64,000 nucleotides of DNA, from contig NZ_VOQS01000005.1 in the NCBI RefSeq assembly GCF_007995085.1, forward strand, positions 868,001 through 932,000, written 5' to 3'. Position numbers and translations under genes: made by a program. Origin of the DNA: Paraburkholderia azotifigens (lineage in GTDB: Bacteria; Pseudomonadota; Gammaproteobacteria; Burkholderiales; Burkholderiaceae). Under the pieces are notes generated by a model that did not search any database, had not been told where the DNA came from, and saw nothing but the letters and a program-made list of their open reading frames with translations. Below, in pieces: positions 10,039 to 18,915 of the stretch (within the stretch, counting starts at the first letter, position 1; each line of letters opens with the position of its first letter).

Positions 10039-10780
10039 GGGAGCGTTAAAAACTTCGGGGTAGCGATTCAGAGGCCCGGCGAAACTGATCGAGGAATACC
10101 GCGACCTCGAGAGATACCGCGTGGGGACGTCGCCTGAAGACTTCAAGTCTCTCGCGCAAGTCACCGTTTATCACCGCGCATCGCACTTGGGCAAGCAGAT
10201 GAACACCGGTTGGCGACCAACGCATTTGTTGGCGCTTGCACATGCGCTGGTTGAGCACCTGATTCACTGCAGACTCGGCCGTGGCGGTCGAGATAGGTTT
10301 GCCGCGACGGTGTCGTGCGCCGTAGTCGATCGTTGAGCCGCCATTCGCTTCGACGTATTCAACAAGCTCTCGAGTGCGGTAGTCGAGCTGCGCCAGACTT
10401 TCTACAACGCCCGGGGTTTCAGGCACGATCACCCGACAGAGGAGCAGGATGCCTTGCATCCTGTCTTTCGCCTTCTCGAGTTTGCCATGCCAGAAGCACC
10501 AGCGCAGCTTGTCAACGCGGGAGATCCGCACACGTCGGGCTGCCTTTTCCGTTTCCGTTTGTGCGCAGCAGGTCTTTTCCCTCGGCCAATGACAGCCCGA
10601 CCTTGTCCGGCTCAAGCTGACGATAGGGACGTTCCAGCTGACCGATTTCGAATGTTTCTGTTTCGTCGCAATCGGTGGTGATCTCGATGCGAATTGTGAC
10701 TTTCATCTCCAACTCCGGCGGCCATGATTGCCGGAATCCTAGGCACCCTGCGCTGAAACCCCAAGGTTTTTAACGCTCCC
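10039..10780. mobile_element. Internally deleted ISKra4-family element with intact terminal repeats
   Basis: The left end (from 10039) and the inverted right end (to 10780) both begin GGGAGCGTTAAAAAC and stay similar for about 8 more bases. The 742-bp interior holds only the two ends of an ISKra4-type transposase gene, so about half the element is missing. No clear target duplication is visible in the flanks (TTGGCAC and AATTGCC). It could still be moved in trans if a full-length relative exists in the genome. Confidence 0.75.
10046..10706 (-). pseudogene. ISKra4-family transposase, deletion remnant
   Basis: From ATG 10706 the N-terminus reads MKVTIRIEITTDCDETETF and then RPYRQLEPDKVGLSLAEGKDL, typical of ISKra4 transposases. 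Near 10560 the reading passes to another frame that carries the C-terminal region: YVEANGGSTIDYGARHRRGK, then PISTATAESAVNQVLNQRM and WSPTGVHLLAQVR. About 50 N-terminal and 155 C-terminal residues remain of a protein normally about 450-480 long. The zinc-binding middle and part of the catalytic domain are gone, so it cannot be active. Confidence 0.75.
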
Positions 10781-11236
10781 AATTGCCCGTCGACTTCACC
10801 CCGTCTTTTGACGTCGCCGGGGTCAAATGCCTGATGCATCCGGCGTTCATCGCCTCTGTACCGTTAAACGACCTCGGTCCTTCAGTTGGCTCGTTACGCG
10901 AGTATCGGGACAAGATTACTGCAGCGCTTGATCGTCTTCTTGGGGGATATTGACTTGTCCTCTAGACGATCTTTTCGAGATGGCATAACACCTCGCCTTC
11001 CCGGCGGACTTGAGGAGACACAGTGAATCACGAAGTGCCATCCGCAGTGATTTATTACGTAGCATTCCTTACTATATATGCAAAAAAAATCGCTAGTTCC
11101 GTTTATCTCAAGTAATACAGTCATCCAACAAAAATCATTAAAGCGACTCGAAACGGAGCGTCAGTCCGGGCCGGCCTCAACGGCGCAACGGGCCATAATC
11201 GCTTAGACGGTCCTCATCTGGCACGAGGCCTGCGGA
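10781..11236. other. Gene-free stretch right of the ISKra4-type element
   Basis: No convincing gene. The first 100 bases may continue the gene interrupted by the element. From about 11050 the sequence is clearly AT-richer than its neighbours (an A-rich run near 11080), which suggests foreign or decayed DNA. The stop of the ornithine cyclodeaminase-like gene bounds it on the right. Confidence 0.4.
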
Positions 11237-12169
11237 TTAGCATGATTTCAATTGCTCGACCACATACTGGCTGACGATCAGATCCAGGTGCGCACCGCCC
11301 GCATTCTTGTAGACCGTCCGGTCTCCGGCCGAACGATGGACCGCCGTCATCCGGCACAGATCGAACAGATCGCCTTCGATATCACTCTCCCGAATCACGC
11401 CCGCTTTTAGCGGGTTCTGAATATCCCCCGACTGAACGGCATTCTGGCGGTCGTCCACGAAGAGCCGCGCACCACGGAACACATCGCAATCGGCCTCCTG
11501 CATGTCGGCTCGGTATCCGCCCACCAGATCGACATGGGTACCAGGGCGTATGCACTCGCCCCGGATCACGGGTGTGAATGCGCTGGTGGCGGCCGTGATG
11601 ATGTCTGCGCGGGCGACCGCGGCATCGAGGTCCGCGACAATGCTGACGCGGATGCCTCTCGCGTCGAGCGCCGAACGCGCGGCTTCCAGCCTCGACGGTG
11701 TGCGATTCCACAACAACACTTCGCGGATGGAAGGCCGGATGTGCAGATAAGCGTCCGTCAACGACCGTGCGACCGGGCCCGCGCCCAGCACCAGCAGGAC
11801 CTCACTGTGCTCGCTGCACAGCATGCGGGCCGCCAGCGCGGAATCGGCGGCGGTTTTCCATCGCGTGATTTCGGGGCCGTCCAGCATCGCGACGAGCCCC
11901 TTGGTGCGCTCGTCCAGGACCAGGAACGCGGCCTGCTCCGACGGCAGCGGCGGGACGGCAGCGCCATTGGCCGGGTGGATCGACGCGATCTTGACCCCGG
12001 CACCCCTGCCCGGCAGGATCACGCCCCGGCTGAACAGGCCGAAGCTCGAATCCCCGATGAAGTAGCCGCCGCCGCTCGGCCGGGCACCTGCGTGCCCGCG
12101 ATGCAACGCGTCGAGAACGCCGGACCAGTCGAGTACCGACTGGATCTGCTGCGCGGAAATGATCTGCAT
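11237..12169 (-). CDS. lhpI: Ornithine cyclodeaminase/mu-crystallin family reductase, likely delta1-pyrroline-2-carboxylate reductase
   Basis: A 310-residue protein of the OCD/mu-crystallin family. The Rossmann motif VLGAGPVARSL lies near residue 127, and the substrate-side elements KIASIHPANG and DLVGGYRADMQEAD are visible. Family members next to proline-racemase-like genes reduce delta1-pyrroline-2-carboxylate (the product of trans-3-hydroxyproline dehydration) to L-proline with NAD(P)H, while true ornithine cyclodeaminases make proline from ornithine. It starts 11 bp after the stop of such a gene (12181-13239), so the pyrroline reductase role is favoured. An unrelated enzyme for the same step seems to be encoded at 28296-29276. 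Confidence 0.8.
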   Translation of the reverse strand: MQIISAQQIQSVLDWSGVLDALHRGHAGARPSGGGYFIGDSSFGLFSRGVILPGRGAGVKIASIHPANGAAVPPLPSEQAAFLVLDERTKGLVAMLDGPEITRWKTAADSALAARMLCSEHSEVLLVLGAGPVARSLTDAYLHIRPSIREVLLWNRTPSRLEAARSALDARGIRVSIVADLDAAVARADIITAATSAFTPVIRGECIRPGTHVDLVGGYRADMQEADCDVFRGARLFVDDRQNAVQSGDIQNPLKAGVIRESDIEGDLFDLCRMTAVHRSAGDRTVYKNAGGAHLDLIVSQYVVEQLKSC

Positions 12170-12180
12170 GCGTACCGCCC

Positions 12181-13239
12181 CTACTGCTTCGGCCAGATGT
12201 CCCCAAGGGTGTAGCCCTCGGGAAAGGGATCATCGTGATCCAGCACGATGGTGTGGATGCCATGTATCCAGCTGGTGCCGGCCAGCGTCGGCACTACCGC
12301 CGCCTGCTCACCGATATGGGTCGTCTCTTCCAGGCGGCCGGTAAAGACCGTGCCGAGGATGCCCTGGTGCCGGAAGTCCTGGTTCAGCGGCAGTTCGCCC
12401 TTGGCGTGCAGCACGGCCATCTTGGCGCAGGTGCCGGTGCCGCAGGGGCAACGATCGATCGCGCCCGTCCAGGTGGCCGGATCATCCCACGAGAGCGGCC
12501 CGGTGGGCATGGTGACCGCGTTCTTCCAGTCGGCTCGCGCGTCGTCGGTTGGGCCGGAGAGCTGGGAAATCGTGATGCCCACGCCCGGATAATCCGGATG
12601 CGCAACGGGCAACTGCTCGATGGCGGCCTGCCGGATCATGGCCGAGACCCGCGCGATCTCCTTGCCGTGCTCGGGCTTCAGTTCGAGCCCCGGAAACTGT
12701 CGCACGTCGGCAATCGCGTAGAACATGCCGCCCCAGCCGACATCCACGCGCACCTTGCCCAGATGCGGCACGTCGATGACGGCATCCAGATGCGCGGCAA
12801 ACGCCGGTACGTTCCTGAACTTCACGCTCTTGACCTTGCCGTCCTTGCACTCGGCGGTGATGCGGATCAGGCCAGCCGGCGCTTCCAGTGTCAGCTCGGT
12901 CACCGGCTCCTGCATCGGCAGCATGCCCATTTCCAGCAGCACGGTGGCCACGGAGATGGTGTTGCCGCCCGACATCATCGGGTATTCGACCTGCTCCAGG
13001 ATGATGTAACCGGCGTCCGCCTCCGGGTGACAGGGCGGCACGACGATGTTGCAACAGTGCGCCGGGTAGCCGCGCGGCTCGCGCAGCAGCAGCTTGCGCA
13101 GTCCGTCGTCATTGGCCTCCAGCCATTTCATCTTGGCGTGAACGGTGTCGCCGGGAATATGCGGGATGCCGCCCGTCACGACGCGCATGGGAATACCCGA
13201 ATGGGTCTCCACCGCATGGATGCTTCGCTTGAAACCCAT
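12181..13239 (-). CDS. Proline racemase family: 4-hydroxyproline 2-epimerase / trans-3-hydroxyproline dehydratase type, copy 1
   Basis: A 352-residue member of the proline racemase superfamily. The usual first catalytic Cys is Ser90 (MMSGGNTIS). The second, Cys266, is kept (RCPCGTGT). Known Cys/Cys members racemise proline or epimerise 4-hydroxyproline and Cys/Thr members dehydrate trans-3-hydroxyproline. Ser/Cys members have been reported with epimerase or dehydratase activity, so the reaction here is open. Coupling to the adjacent OCD-type reductase points to dehydration of trans-3-hydroxy-L-proline followed by reduction to proline. A close paralogue lies at 29359-30411. Confidence 0.85.
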   Translation of the reverse strand: MGFKRSIHAVETHSGIPMRVVTGGIPHIPGDTVHAKMKWLEANDDGLRKLLLREPRGYPAHCCNIVVPPCHPEADAGYIILEQVEYPMMSGGNTISVATVLLEMGMLPMQEPVTELTLEAPAGLIRITAECKDGKVKSVKFRNVPAFAAHLDAVIDVPHLGKVRVDVGWGGMFYAIADVRQFPGLELKPEHGKEIARVSAMIRQAAIEQLPVAHPDYPGVGITISQLSGPTDDARADWKNAVTMPTGPLSWDDPATWTGAIDRCPCGTGTCAKMAVLHAKGELPLNQDFRHQGILGTVFTGRLEETTHIGEQAAVVPTLAGTSWIHGIHTIVLDHDDPFPEGYTLGDIWPKQ

Positions 13240-13339
13240 GTGCTGATTTCCTCTTACGTGCCGCCGCCCCTGTGCGGCGTGAAGAGAAATCTATGCCGAT
13301 TTCGACGCAAACTTAAGCGACATTTCCTCCGGTATTCCT

Positions 13340-14314
13340 TCAACTTTTGGTTGACGATTGCACGGCGAGTTGCTGCCGGATCCACTGGCAGAATCGCATG
13401 CACACGCTGGCGTCCGCCTTCTCTTTCCGCACGGAGAGGTAATGGCCGCGATTTCTCATAACGGTCTTGTGCGGCAGCGGACGCACGAGGTCGCCGCTGT
13501 CGACCAGGTGCCCGACGAGATGATGCCAGCCCAACGTCACCCCCTGATGCGCGAGGGCCAGTTGCACGATAGCCGGATAGTCATTGCTGGTGAATAGCTG
13601 CCGCGGGATATCGGCGCGCCAGCTGGTATCCACGTCATGCAGCGCCAGCCAGACTTTCCAGTCGATATGCTCGGAAATCTGTGAGCGACCGTAGGCGCTA
13701 AGATCCAGCAGCGACATGTCGAGCAATCCTTCGGGTGCCGAGATCGGGCCATGTCGCTGCAGATACTGCGGCGTGCAAACCGGATAGACCTCGTCGTCGA
13801 ACAGGTGCTCACTGTCGTATCCCTCGCGCAAGCTGGCCAGCTTCGCGATGTACACGTCCGGCTGCACGCCTGCTTCCATCGAGATGAAATTCTGCGTGGC
13901 CAGTACGGTGAGTTCGATATCCGGCGCGTCCTGAAGGAATTCGGGCAGTCGCCGATGGAGCCACAACGCCGAAAACGCCGGCGAACAGCACACGATCAGG
14001 GTCTGCCTTGCTGGAATTCTCTTGCGCAGGCGTTCGGCTGCCTGATGAATATTGATCAACGAAAGCTGGGCGGCATCCTTGAACATCTCGCCATCGGCCG
14101 TCAGCGCGACGGTTCTGCCCGAGCGAACAAACAGCGCCGTCCCGAGGTAATCCTCAAGCTCCCGCACCTGCTTGCTTACGGCCGCCGGGGTCACGCTCAA
14201 TGCGTTGGCGGCCCCCGTAAAACTGCTGAACTTTGCGGCCGCGAGAAATGACTTGATAGCTCGCAGCGAAAGCGCGCCGACCAGGGTTTCGCTGATTTCG
14301 AACTGAGGCGCCAT
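13340..14314 (-). CDS. LysR-family transcriptional regulator
   Basis: A 324-residue LysR-type regulator. The winged helix-turn-helix is at residues 15-75 (RAIKSFLAAAKFSSFTGAAN, then PAAVSKQVRELEDYLG). The effector domain ends in the GcvA-like pattern VQLALAHQGVTLGW. It lies 100 bp upstream of, and in the same direction as, the racemase and reductase pair, which it probably controls. The start ATG 14314 places the helix-turn-helix slightly late, and later starts are possible. Confidence 0.85.
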   Translation of the reverse strand: MAPQFEISETLVGALSLRAIKSFLAAAKFSSFTGAANALSVTPAAVSKQVRELEDYLGTALFVRSGRTVALTADGEMFKDAAQLSLINIHQAAERLRKRIPARQTLIVCCSPAFSALWLHRRLPEFLQDAPDIELTVLATQNFISMEAGVQPDVYIAKLASLREGYDSEHLFDDEVYPVCTPQYLQRHGPISAPEGLLDMSLLDLSAYGRSQISEHIDWKVWLALHDVDTSWRADIPRQLFTSNDYPAIVQLALAHQGVTLGWHHLVGHLVDSGDLVRPLPHKTVMRNRGHYLSVRKEKADASVCMRFCQWIRQQLAVQSSTKS

Positions 14315-14919
14315 GGCTATGTCGACCGGTCTGAGGGGATCGAGTCAGAGTCCGAAGCAAGGACTTGCCCGAGATTACATGAGACAACGACGCTATTGTC
14401 ATATCCCAACGGACCGTGTTCAAGTAGCAGCGCCTGAGTGAGGCCCCAGCGAAACCCGTGAGCAGAAGGCCATGAAAACTGCTGATCGATGATACGACGC
14501 CGGCTCAGGGGGATCGAGTGGCCGCTTGCGGAGTGGAACGGCCAGATCAATGTCATGGCGACGCATCAAATAAAGGGCTCCCCTTCTGGCCGTGTGAAAA
14601 CGCGTTGTTCACGAAGCCTTCTCAAAAGTTGACCCTTCAGATCGCCGCGTAGCGGCCTGGTGGCGACTCGGGAAGGGTAAAGCGTCGCCCGAAAACCGTG
14701 TACTTTTACGTTTTCACGCGGGCCGACTCTAGTCATTCATCGCCTTTCGAATCCGAACGGACAGCGAATGTAACAAACCGGTCTTCCGACCTACTGTTGC
14801 CGACGACCGAAGTTGCCAGTACAGTCGTCGTTCGCTTGATTAGCACTGACGCTTACGCAGTCACGTGTCAACATGGTCTACACGCTAACCCAAGCGCTTA
14901 TCGGCACCGATATCGAATG
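14315..14919. other. Gene-poor stretch with degraded sequence
   Basis: Between the LysR gene and the permease fragment I see no gene with a credible start and family signature. Short open frames exist on both strands but none has a recognisable domain. Together with the fragment that follows, this reads as a decayed segment. Confidence 0.4.
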
Positions 14920-15117
14920 CTGGGACTCCCACGTAGCCCGGTTCAATCCGGCGGCCTGATTGCCTTGGTTTGCGGTGCCGTCATCGGGTTCGCGTTAAAT
15001 ACCGCATCGGGCTTTCTGGCATCGCTTTCGGCGCCGGCCACTTTTGTCATCTCGTGGACCGTGTATAGCCGCCTGCTGGCCACTGCGAAACGGACGTGGT
15101 TCGTGCGTAATACCTGA
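14920..15117 (+). pseudogene. C-terminal fragment of an NCS1-type (cytosine/purine) permease
   Basis: The frame gives LGLPRSPVQSGG, then LIALVCGAVIGFALNTASGF and LASLSAPATFVISWTVYSRL, then a stop. Two hydrophobic segments with the GFALNTASGF pattern resemble the last membrane helices of NCS1-family nucleobase permeases. The rest of the protein, normally about 450 residues, is missing upstream. Confidence 0.4.
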
Positions 15118-15228
15118 GGCAGCCTAGATCGCGGTCCCAGCCATCACTGCACTCCTGGGCAGAGCCAGCGCCGAAGATACCGCTGCAAGCGAATACCGAG
15201 GCCTGGCCAGTTCAGACGGAACCGATTG

Positions 15229-15708
15229 CTAATCGGTCCGCCAAGGCCGCGAACCCAGTATCATCTTCTTCATCAACGCTTCGAGCGTGCGGCGTTCTGT
15301 CGAGGTCAACGACTGCAGCATTATCGTTTGTCGCTGGATGAAGAACGAAAGGACGGTTTCATATGTGGACCGACCTTTGGCGGTCACCTTGAGGAGCGCC
15401 TTTCGACGGTCAGTCGCATCGGGTGTTCGCGTAATCATGCGTCGATTGTGCAGGCTATTCACTGCCCGGCTGATCGAATTCTTTGGACGGCGGCTGAGCA
15501 TGCAGATTTCCGTTGCCGTCAATGGCCCGACATCCACAAGCGTCAGCAGCACGGTGAATTCGTCGCGCGCCAGACCATATTCCTCGGCCTTCTTGATTGC
15601 GGGATCCGCAAAGAAGTTGACCCAAAGCGTAATGAGATAGCTACTCGCAATCGGCGAGTTGCGCATCAGCTTCGCCATCGTCTCGTCGAAGTTGGATTCT
15701 TCAGACAT
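15229..15708 (-). CDS. MarR-family transcriptional regulator
   Basis: A 159-residue winged helix-turn-helix protein of normal MarR length. The recognition region is about residues 62-100 (TATEICMLSRRPKNSISRAV), followed by the wing sequence RRMITRTPDATDRRKALLKV, which has the family DxRRxxL-like pattern. It is divergent from the TetR-family gene at 15984. The adjacent intact genes are regulators too, so no target can be named. Confidence 0.85.
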   Translation of the reverse strand: MSEESNFDETMAKLMRNSPIASSYLITLWVNFFADPAIKKAEEYGLARDEFTVLLTLVDVGPLTATEICMLSRRPKNSISRAVNSLHNRRMITRTPDATDRRKALLKVTAKGRSTYETVLSFFIQRQTIMLQSLTSTERRTLEALMKKMILGSRPWRTD

Positions 15709-15983
15709 GTCGCGTGAGTCTTATGTCGTCGTCAAGGGAAGGCCGCACGCCTCTTTCGAACCCGGCCTAACGTTTGAAGCGGTCATGGCACGGCAATGTA
15801 ATGTCAGATACTTAGTGTGTATAACGCCAGTGTATTCCACGGCGTAGGACCTATGATCCGTGGTCGACGTCGCGAAACGCAGATTGAAATCGCCAGTACA
15901 CAAATGTCTATCGAACAAACATACGTGTACAGTGGCAGTAATCTGATATCAAGCGACAGCACGTCGACTGAGGACATAACTTA

Positions 15984-16640
15984 ATGAAACGGACCGACGA
16001 TACGGATTCTGAGACGCGCGGTTCGGCCGATATCTGGCTTGACGCGGCCTATTCAAGTCTGCTTGACGGAGGTGTGGAGGCGGTCCGTATCCTCCCATTG
16101 GCGAAGAAGCTGAACCTTTCACGGACGAGTTTCTATTGGTTCTTTGAGGATCGTGACGAACTTCTCGCGGCTCTCTTGACCCGCTGGAAGATGAAAAATT
16201 CAGGCGCGTGGATCGCGCGAACGGAGGCGTATGCCGAAAATATCTGCGAAGGTGTCTTGAACGTTTTCGACTGTTGGTTCGACGACACGCTTTTTGATTC
16301 GCGATTTGAAGCAGCGGTCAGAAGTTGGACGATCCAGGACCCGGAAGTCGCAAAAGAAATTTCGATCGACGATACCCGACGCATCGATGCGTTGGTGCGC
16401 ATGTTCGTGCGGTTTCGCTATAAACCCCTCGCCGCAGAAGTGCGTGCTCGCACCATGTATCTAAGTCAATTGGGTTACATTTCCCTGCATGTGACCGAAG
16501 ACATATCACTGCGTCTGGGCCGCATTGCAGAATACGTCGAAGTTTTCACTGGCCAGCGCCCGGATAAGCATGAACTCGGGCGCTTCTTCGCGCGTCATCC
16601 GGTAAAACCATCACCTAAGTCTCGAAAACACCGCTCTTAG
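15984..16640 (+). CDS. TetR-family transcriptional regulator
   Basis: A 218-residue protein with an N-terminal TetR DNA-binding domain (about residues 15-62: WLDAAYSSLLDGGVEAVRIL, then LNLSRTSFYWFFEDRDELLA). The C-terminal ligand-binding half is helical and not assignable to a known effector. The 275 bp upstream, shared with the divergent MarR gene, are AT-richer than average. No partner operon is adjacent, and the next gene (16766-17806) converges on it. Confidence 0.85.
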   Translation: MKRTDDTDSETRGSADIWLDAAYSSLLDGGVEAVRILPLAKKLNLSRTSFYWFFEDRDELLAALLTRWKMKNSGAWIARTEAYAENICEGVLNVFDCWFDDTLFDSRFEAAVRSWTIQDPEVAKEISIDDTRRIDALVRMFVRFRYKPLAAEVRARTMYLSQLGYISLHVTEDISLRLGRIAEYVEVFTGQRPDKHELGRFFARHPVKPSPKSRKHRS

Positions 16641-16765
16641 ATTACCGGACTACTCGCCGCATATTCATCTCATCGAGACCATAGCTCAAGCGGTTCGTTT
16701 TGCACATCGATGCCCACAACCAGCCGGCATCCTTTCATTGGAGGATCCAAACTCTTCAACACGTG

Positions 16766-17806
16766 TCAGCCGCCGCGCCGCTCCCCCGATGGGGTGTGGC
16801 CAAATTCACGTCGGTAGGCTTTGCTGAACGAGCATGCTGACTTGAAACCGCATTTCGAAGAGATCGCCCTGATCTCCGCAGCGCTAGTAAGCAGGAGCGA
16901 GCGAGCACATTTGAGCCGGATCGTCAGGTAATATTCGGCAGGTGACCGACCAAGCTGCTCGCGAAACATCCGCTGCATATGCCGATCCGAGACGCCTATG
17001 AGTCGTGCCAGATCCGTGCTTGATAGCGGCTCCTCGACGTTGGCCTCCATCAGTTCCACCAGTTCGACGAGTTCAGACCTTATGCCGCCCAGCCTTGCCG
17101 ACACAGGGCTGATCTGGCGTTCGTTCGGCGCCCGAATCCGATCGACGCATAGATAGCGTGATACTTGCGCTGCGCAGGCTGCACCGATCTCGCCCGCGAC
17201 CAGATTGAGCATCATGTCCACAGGCGCCGCACCGCTCGCACAGGTTATCCGGTCGCGGTCGAGCACAAAAATTTCATCGGTTATCTGTACATGAGGGAAC
17301 TCGGCCGCCAGCGCCGCAACGTCTTCCCAGTGTACGGCGCATCGGTGTCCTTCCATAAGGCCCGCCGCAAGCAGCGCGAAGACGCCGCTACACACTCCAC
17401 CCAGCACAACACCTTGCTGCGCGGCGCTACGCAGGATGGCGCGAAGCGACGCACTCGCCGCCTGCCTGACGTCCATGCCACCGCAAACGATTAATACATC
17501 AGGTAGACCGTCTCGGTGGTCGAAGGGCTGAGCCGCCCTGGCCACGACACCGTTGCTCGGAACAGCCAGGCTACCGTCGACCGTGTAGACCGTCCATCGG
17601 TACCACTCATGCCCCTCGACATAGTTTGCGATTCGTAGGACCTCGATCGCGTTTGCAAACGCGATCATCGAGTAAGACGGCAGCGTTAGAAATCCGAAAT
17701 GTCGCTTTCCGCTGTAGTCTGGCAAGGCTTTATCTGCCCTCCTCACCCTTTCCTCCCGCTCCGCTACAGATCCAGAACCAGATCGGAAGTCGGCTTGCTG
17801 CAACAC
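16766..17806 (-). CDS. GlxA-type AraC-family regulator with DJ-1/PfpI domain (GbdR/CdhR-like)
   Basis: A 346-residue protein. Residues about 35-205 form a DJ-1/PfpI-like domain (FGFLTLPSYSMIAFANAIEV and the elbow GGVCSGVFALLAAGL). Residues about 235-340 form an AraC-type double helix-turn-helix (DLARLIGVSDRHMQRMFREQ and GFKSACSFSKAYRREFG). This class includes GbdR and CdhR, activators of glycine betaine and carnitine breakdown. It follows the Rieske demethylase and reductase genes in the same direction. ATG 17806 overlaps the reductase by 43 bp, and a GTG at 17767 would remove nearly all of that overlap. Expected to sense a quaternary amine. Confidence 0.87.
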   Translation of the reverse strand: MLQQADFRSGSGSVAEREERVRRADKALPDYSGKRHFGFLTLPSYSMIAFANAIEVLRIANYVEGHEWYRWTVYTVDGSLAVPSNGVVARAAQPFDHRDGLPDVLIVCGGMDVRQAASASLRAILRSAAQQGVVLGGVCSGVFALLAAGLMEGHRCAVHWEDVAALAAEFPHVQITDEIFVLDRDRITCASGAAPVDMMLNLVAGEIGAACAAQVSRYLCVDRIRAPNERQISPVSARLGGIRSELVELVELMEANVEEPLSSTDLARLIGVSDRHMQRMFREQLGRSPAEYYLTIRLKCARSLLLTSAAEIRAISSKCGFKSACSFSKAYRREFGHTPSGERRGG

Positions 17807-18915
17807 ATCAGTCGAAGCCCCTTATCAATCTCGCGCGGCCGGATACCGCCGTTGTGCTTCATCTCGACTGTGCCTTCGAGCAGCCTGGTCTTGCAGGTAC
17901 CGCAGATCCCCTGACTACAAGACGATGGCATCGGTACACCCGCTTTGCGCGCGGCCGCGAGCACAGTTTCTGACGACTCCATCGTGAAGGTCTTGCCGGA
18001 GCGCGAAAGACGTACAGTAAAGGACGACGTTTGCTCGCCCGGGCGTTGTTCCGGCGCAGCTTCGACGACCTCGACGGTCTCTGCGAAGTTGAAGCTTTCC
18101 TGATGATACCGGTCCGGGTCATGTTGTCCGTCGAGCAGCAGCTTCCTGACGGCGTCCATATAACCGGTAGGACCGCATGTGAAAACCTCCCGCTCCCGAT
18201 AGTCGGGCACGCGCGCTTTCAACAGATCAAGACTCAGGCGTCCGGTGGGACCTTGCCAGTTACCTTCCTCGCCTTGCGCTTCGCAGATATGGATGACTCG
18301 AAAAGCACTGGATATCTGCTCGAACGCTGCCAACTCGTTCGCAAAAATGATGTCTTCGGGCGTTCGCGCGCTATGCACGAACACCACATCGCGATTCTGT
18401 CCGAGGTCGAACGCCGCGCGTGTCATCGCCATCAATGGCGTGACGCCAGAACCCGCCGAGAGATACAGTGCCTTCTGTGACGGGCCGGCTGACGGTGTAA
18501 AGATACCCGCCGGACCGAACGCAGGCAACGTTTTGCCGGCTACCATGTTTGCGTGCAGCCAGTTCGACATCACCCCGCCCGGTGTCCGCTTGACCGTGAT
18601 CGATAACGTGTACGGCCGCGTCGGTGGCGACGAGATCGTATAGCAGCGGCTGACTGCCTGGCCTTCGATCTCCGCGCTAATCGTGATGAACTGCCCCGGC
18701 TCGAACGAGAAGGGTCGCCCCGCCTCGCTCGCAAACACGAACGTGCGGACGTCATGGGTTTCGTCAGTTACCCGACAGCAGACCAGCGTTCGTTGCTCGT
18801 GGCTCGGCCACTGCGCATCCGCGCGTTCCCATGTAGACGACAGACTAAAGCGATCACACACGTCGGGGCTCTGTTGAAGGATGCAGGGTTCGAGGACGCT
18901 TTCCATATCGCTCAC
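17764..18915 (-). CDS. Rieske demethylase reductase component (FAD, NAD(P)H, [2Fe-2S]; GbcB-like)
   Basis: A 383-residue hybrid-cluster-type reductase that passes electrons from NAD(P)H to the partner Rieske oxygenase. Domains in order: FAD binding (about 45-140, with RCYTISSPP), NAD binding (about 150-260, with YLSAGSGVTPLMAM and FTCGPTGYMDAV), and a C-terminal plant-type [2Fe-2S] ferredoxin (about 298-383, with CSQGICGTC and the late Cys pair MCCSKP). Its start codon overlaps the oxygenase stop by 4 bases (ATGA), so the two are translationally coupled. Confidence 0.9.
   Translation of the reverse strand: MSDMESVLEPCILQQSPDVCDRFSLSSTWERADAQWPSHEQRTLVCCRVTDETHDVRTFVFASEAGRPFSFEPGQFITISAEIEGQAVSRCYTISSPPTRPYTLSITVKRTPGGVMSNWLHANMVAGKTLPAFGPAGIFTPSAGPSQKALYLSAGSGVTPLMAMTRAAFDLGQNRDVVFVHSARTPEDIIFANELAAFEQISSAFRVIHICEAQGEEGNWQGPTGRLSLDLLKARVPDYREREVFTCGPTGYMDAVRKLLLDGQHDPDRYHQESFNFAETVEVVEAAPEQRPGEQTSSFTVRLSRSGKTFTMESSETVLAAARKAGVPMPSSCSQGICGTCKTRLLEGTVEMKHNGGIRPREIDKGLRLMCCSKPTSDLVLDL

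Noticed and set aside
15905..15950. ATCGAACAAACATACGTG as a TGAAC-type operator
   Set aside because: Only one half-site is present and there is no palindrome.
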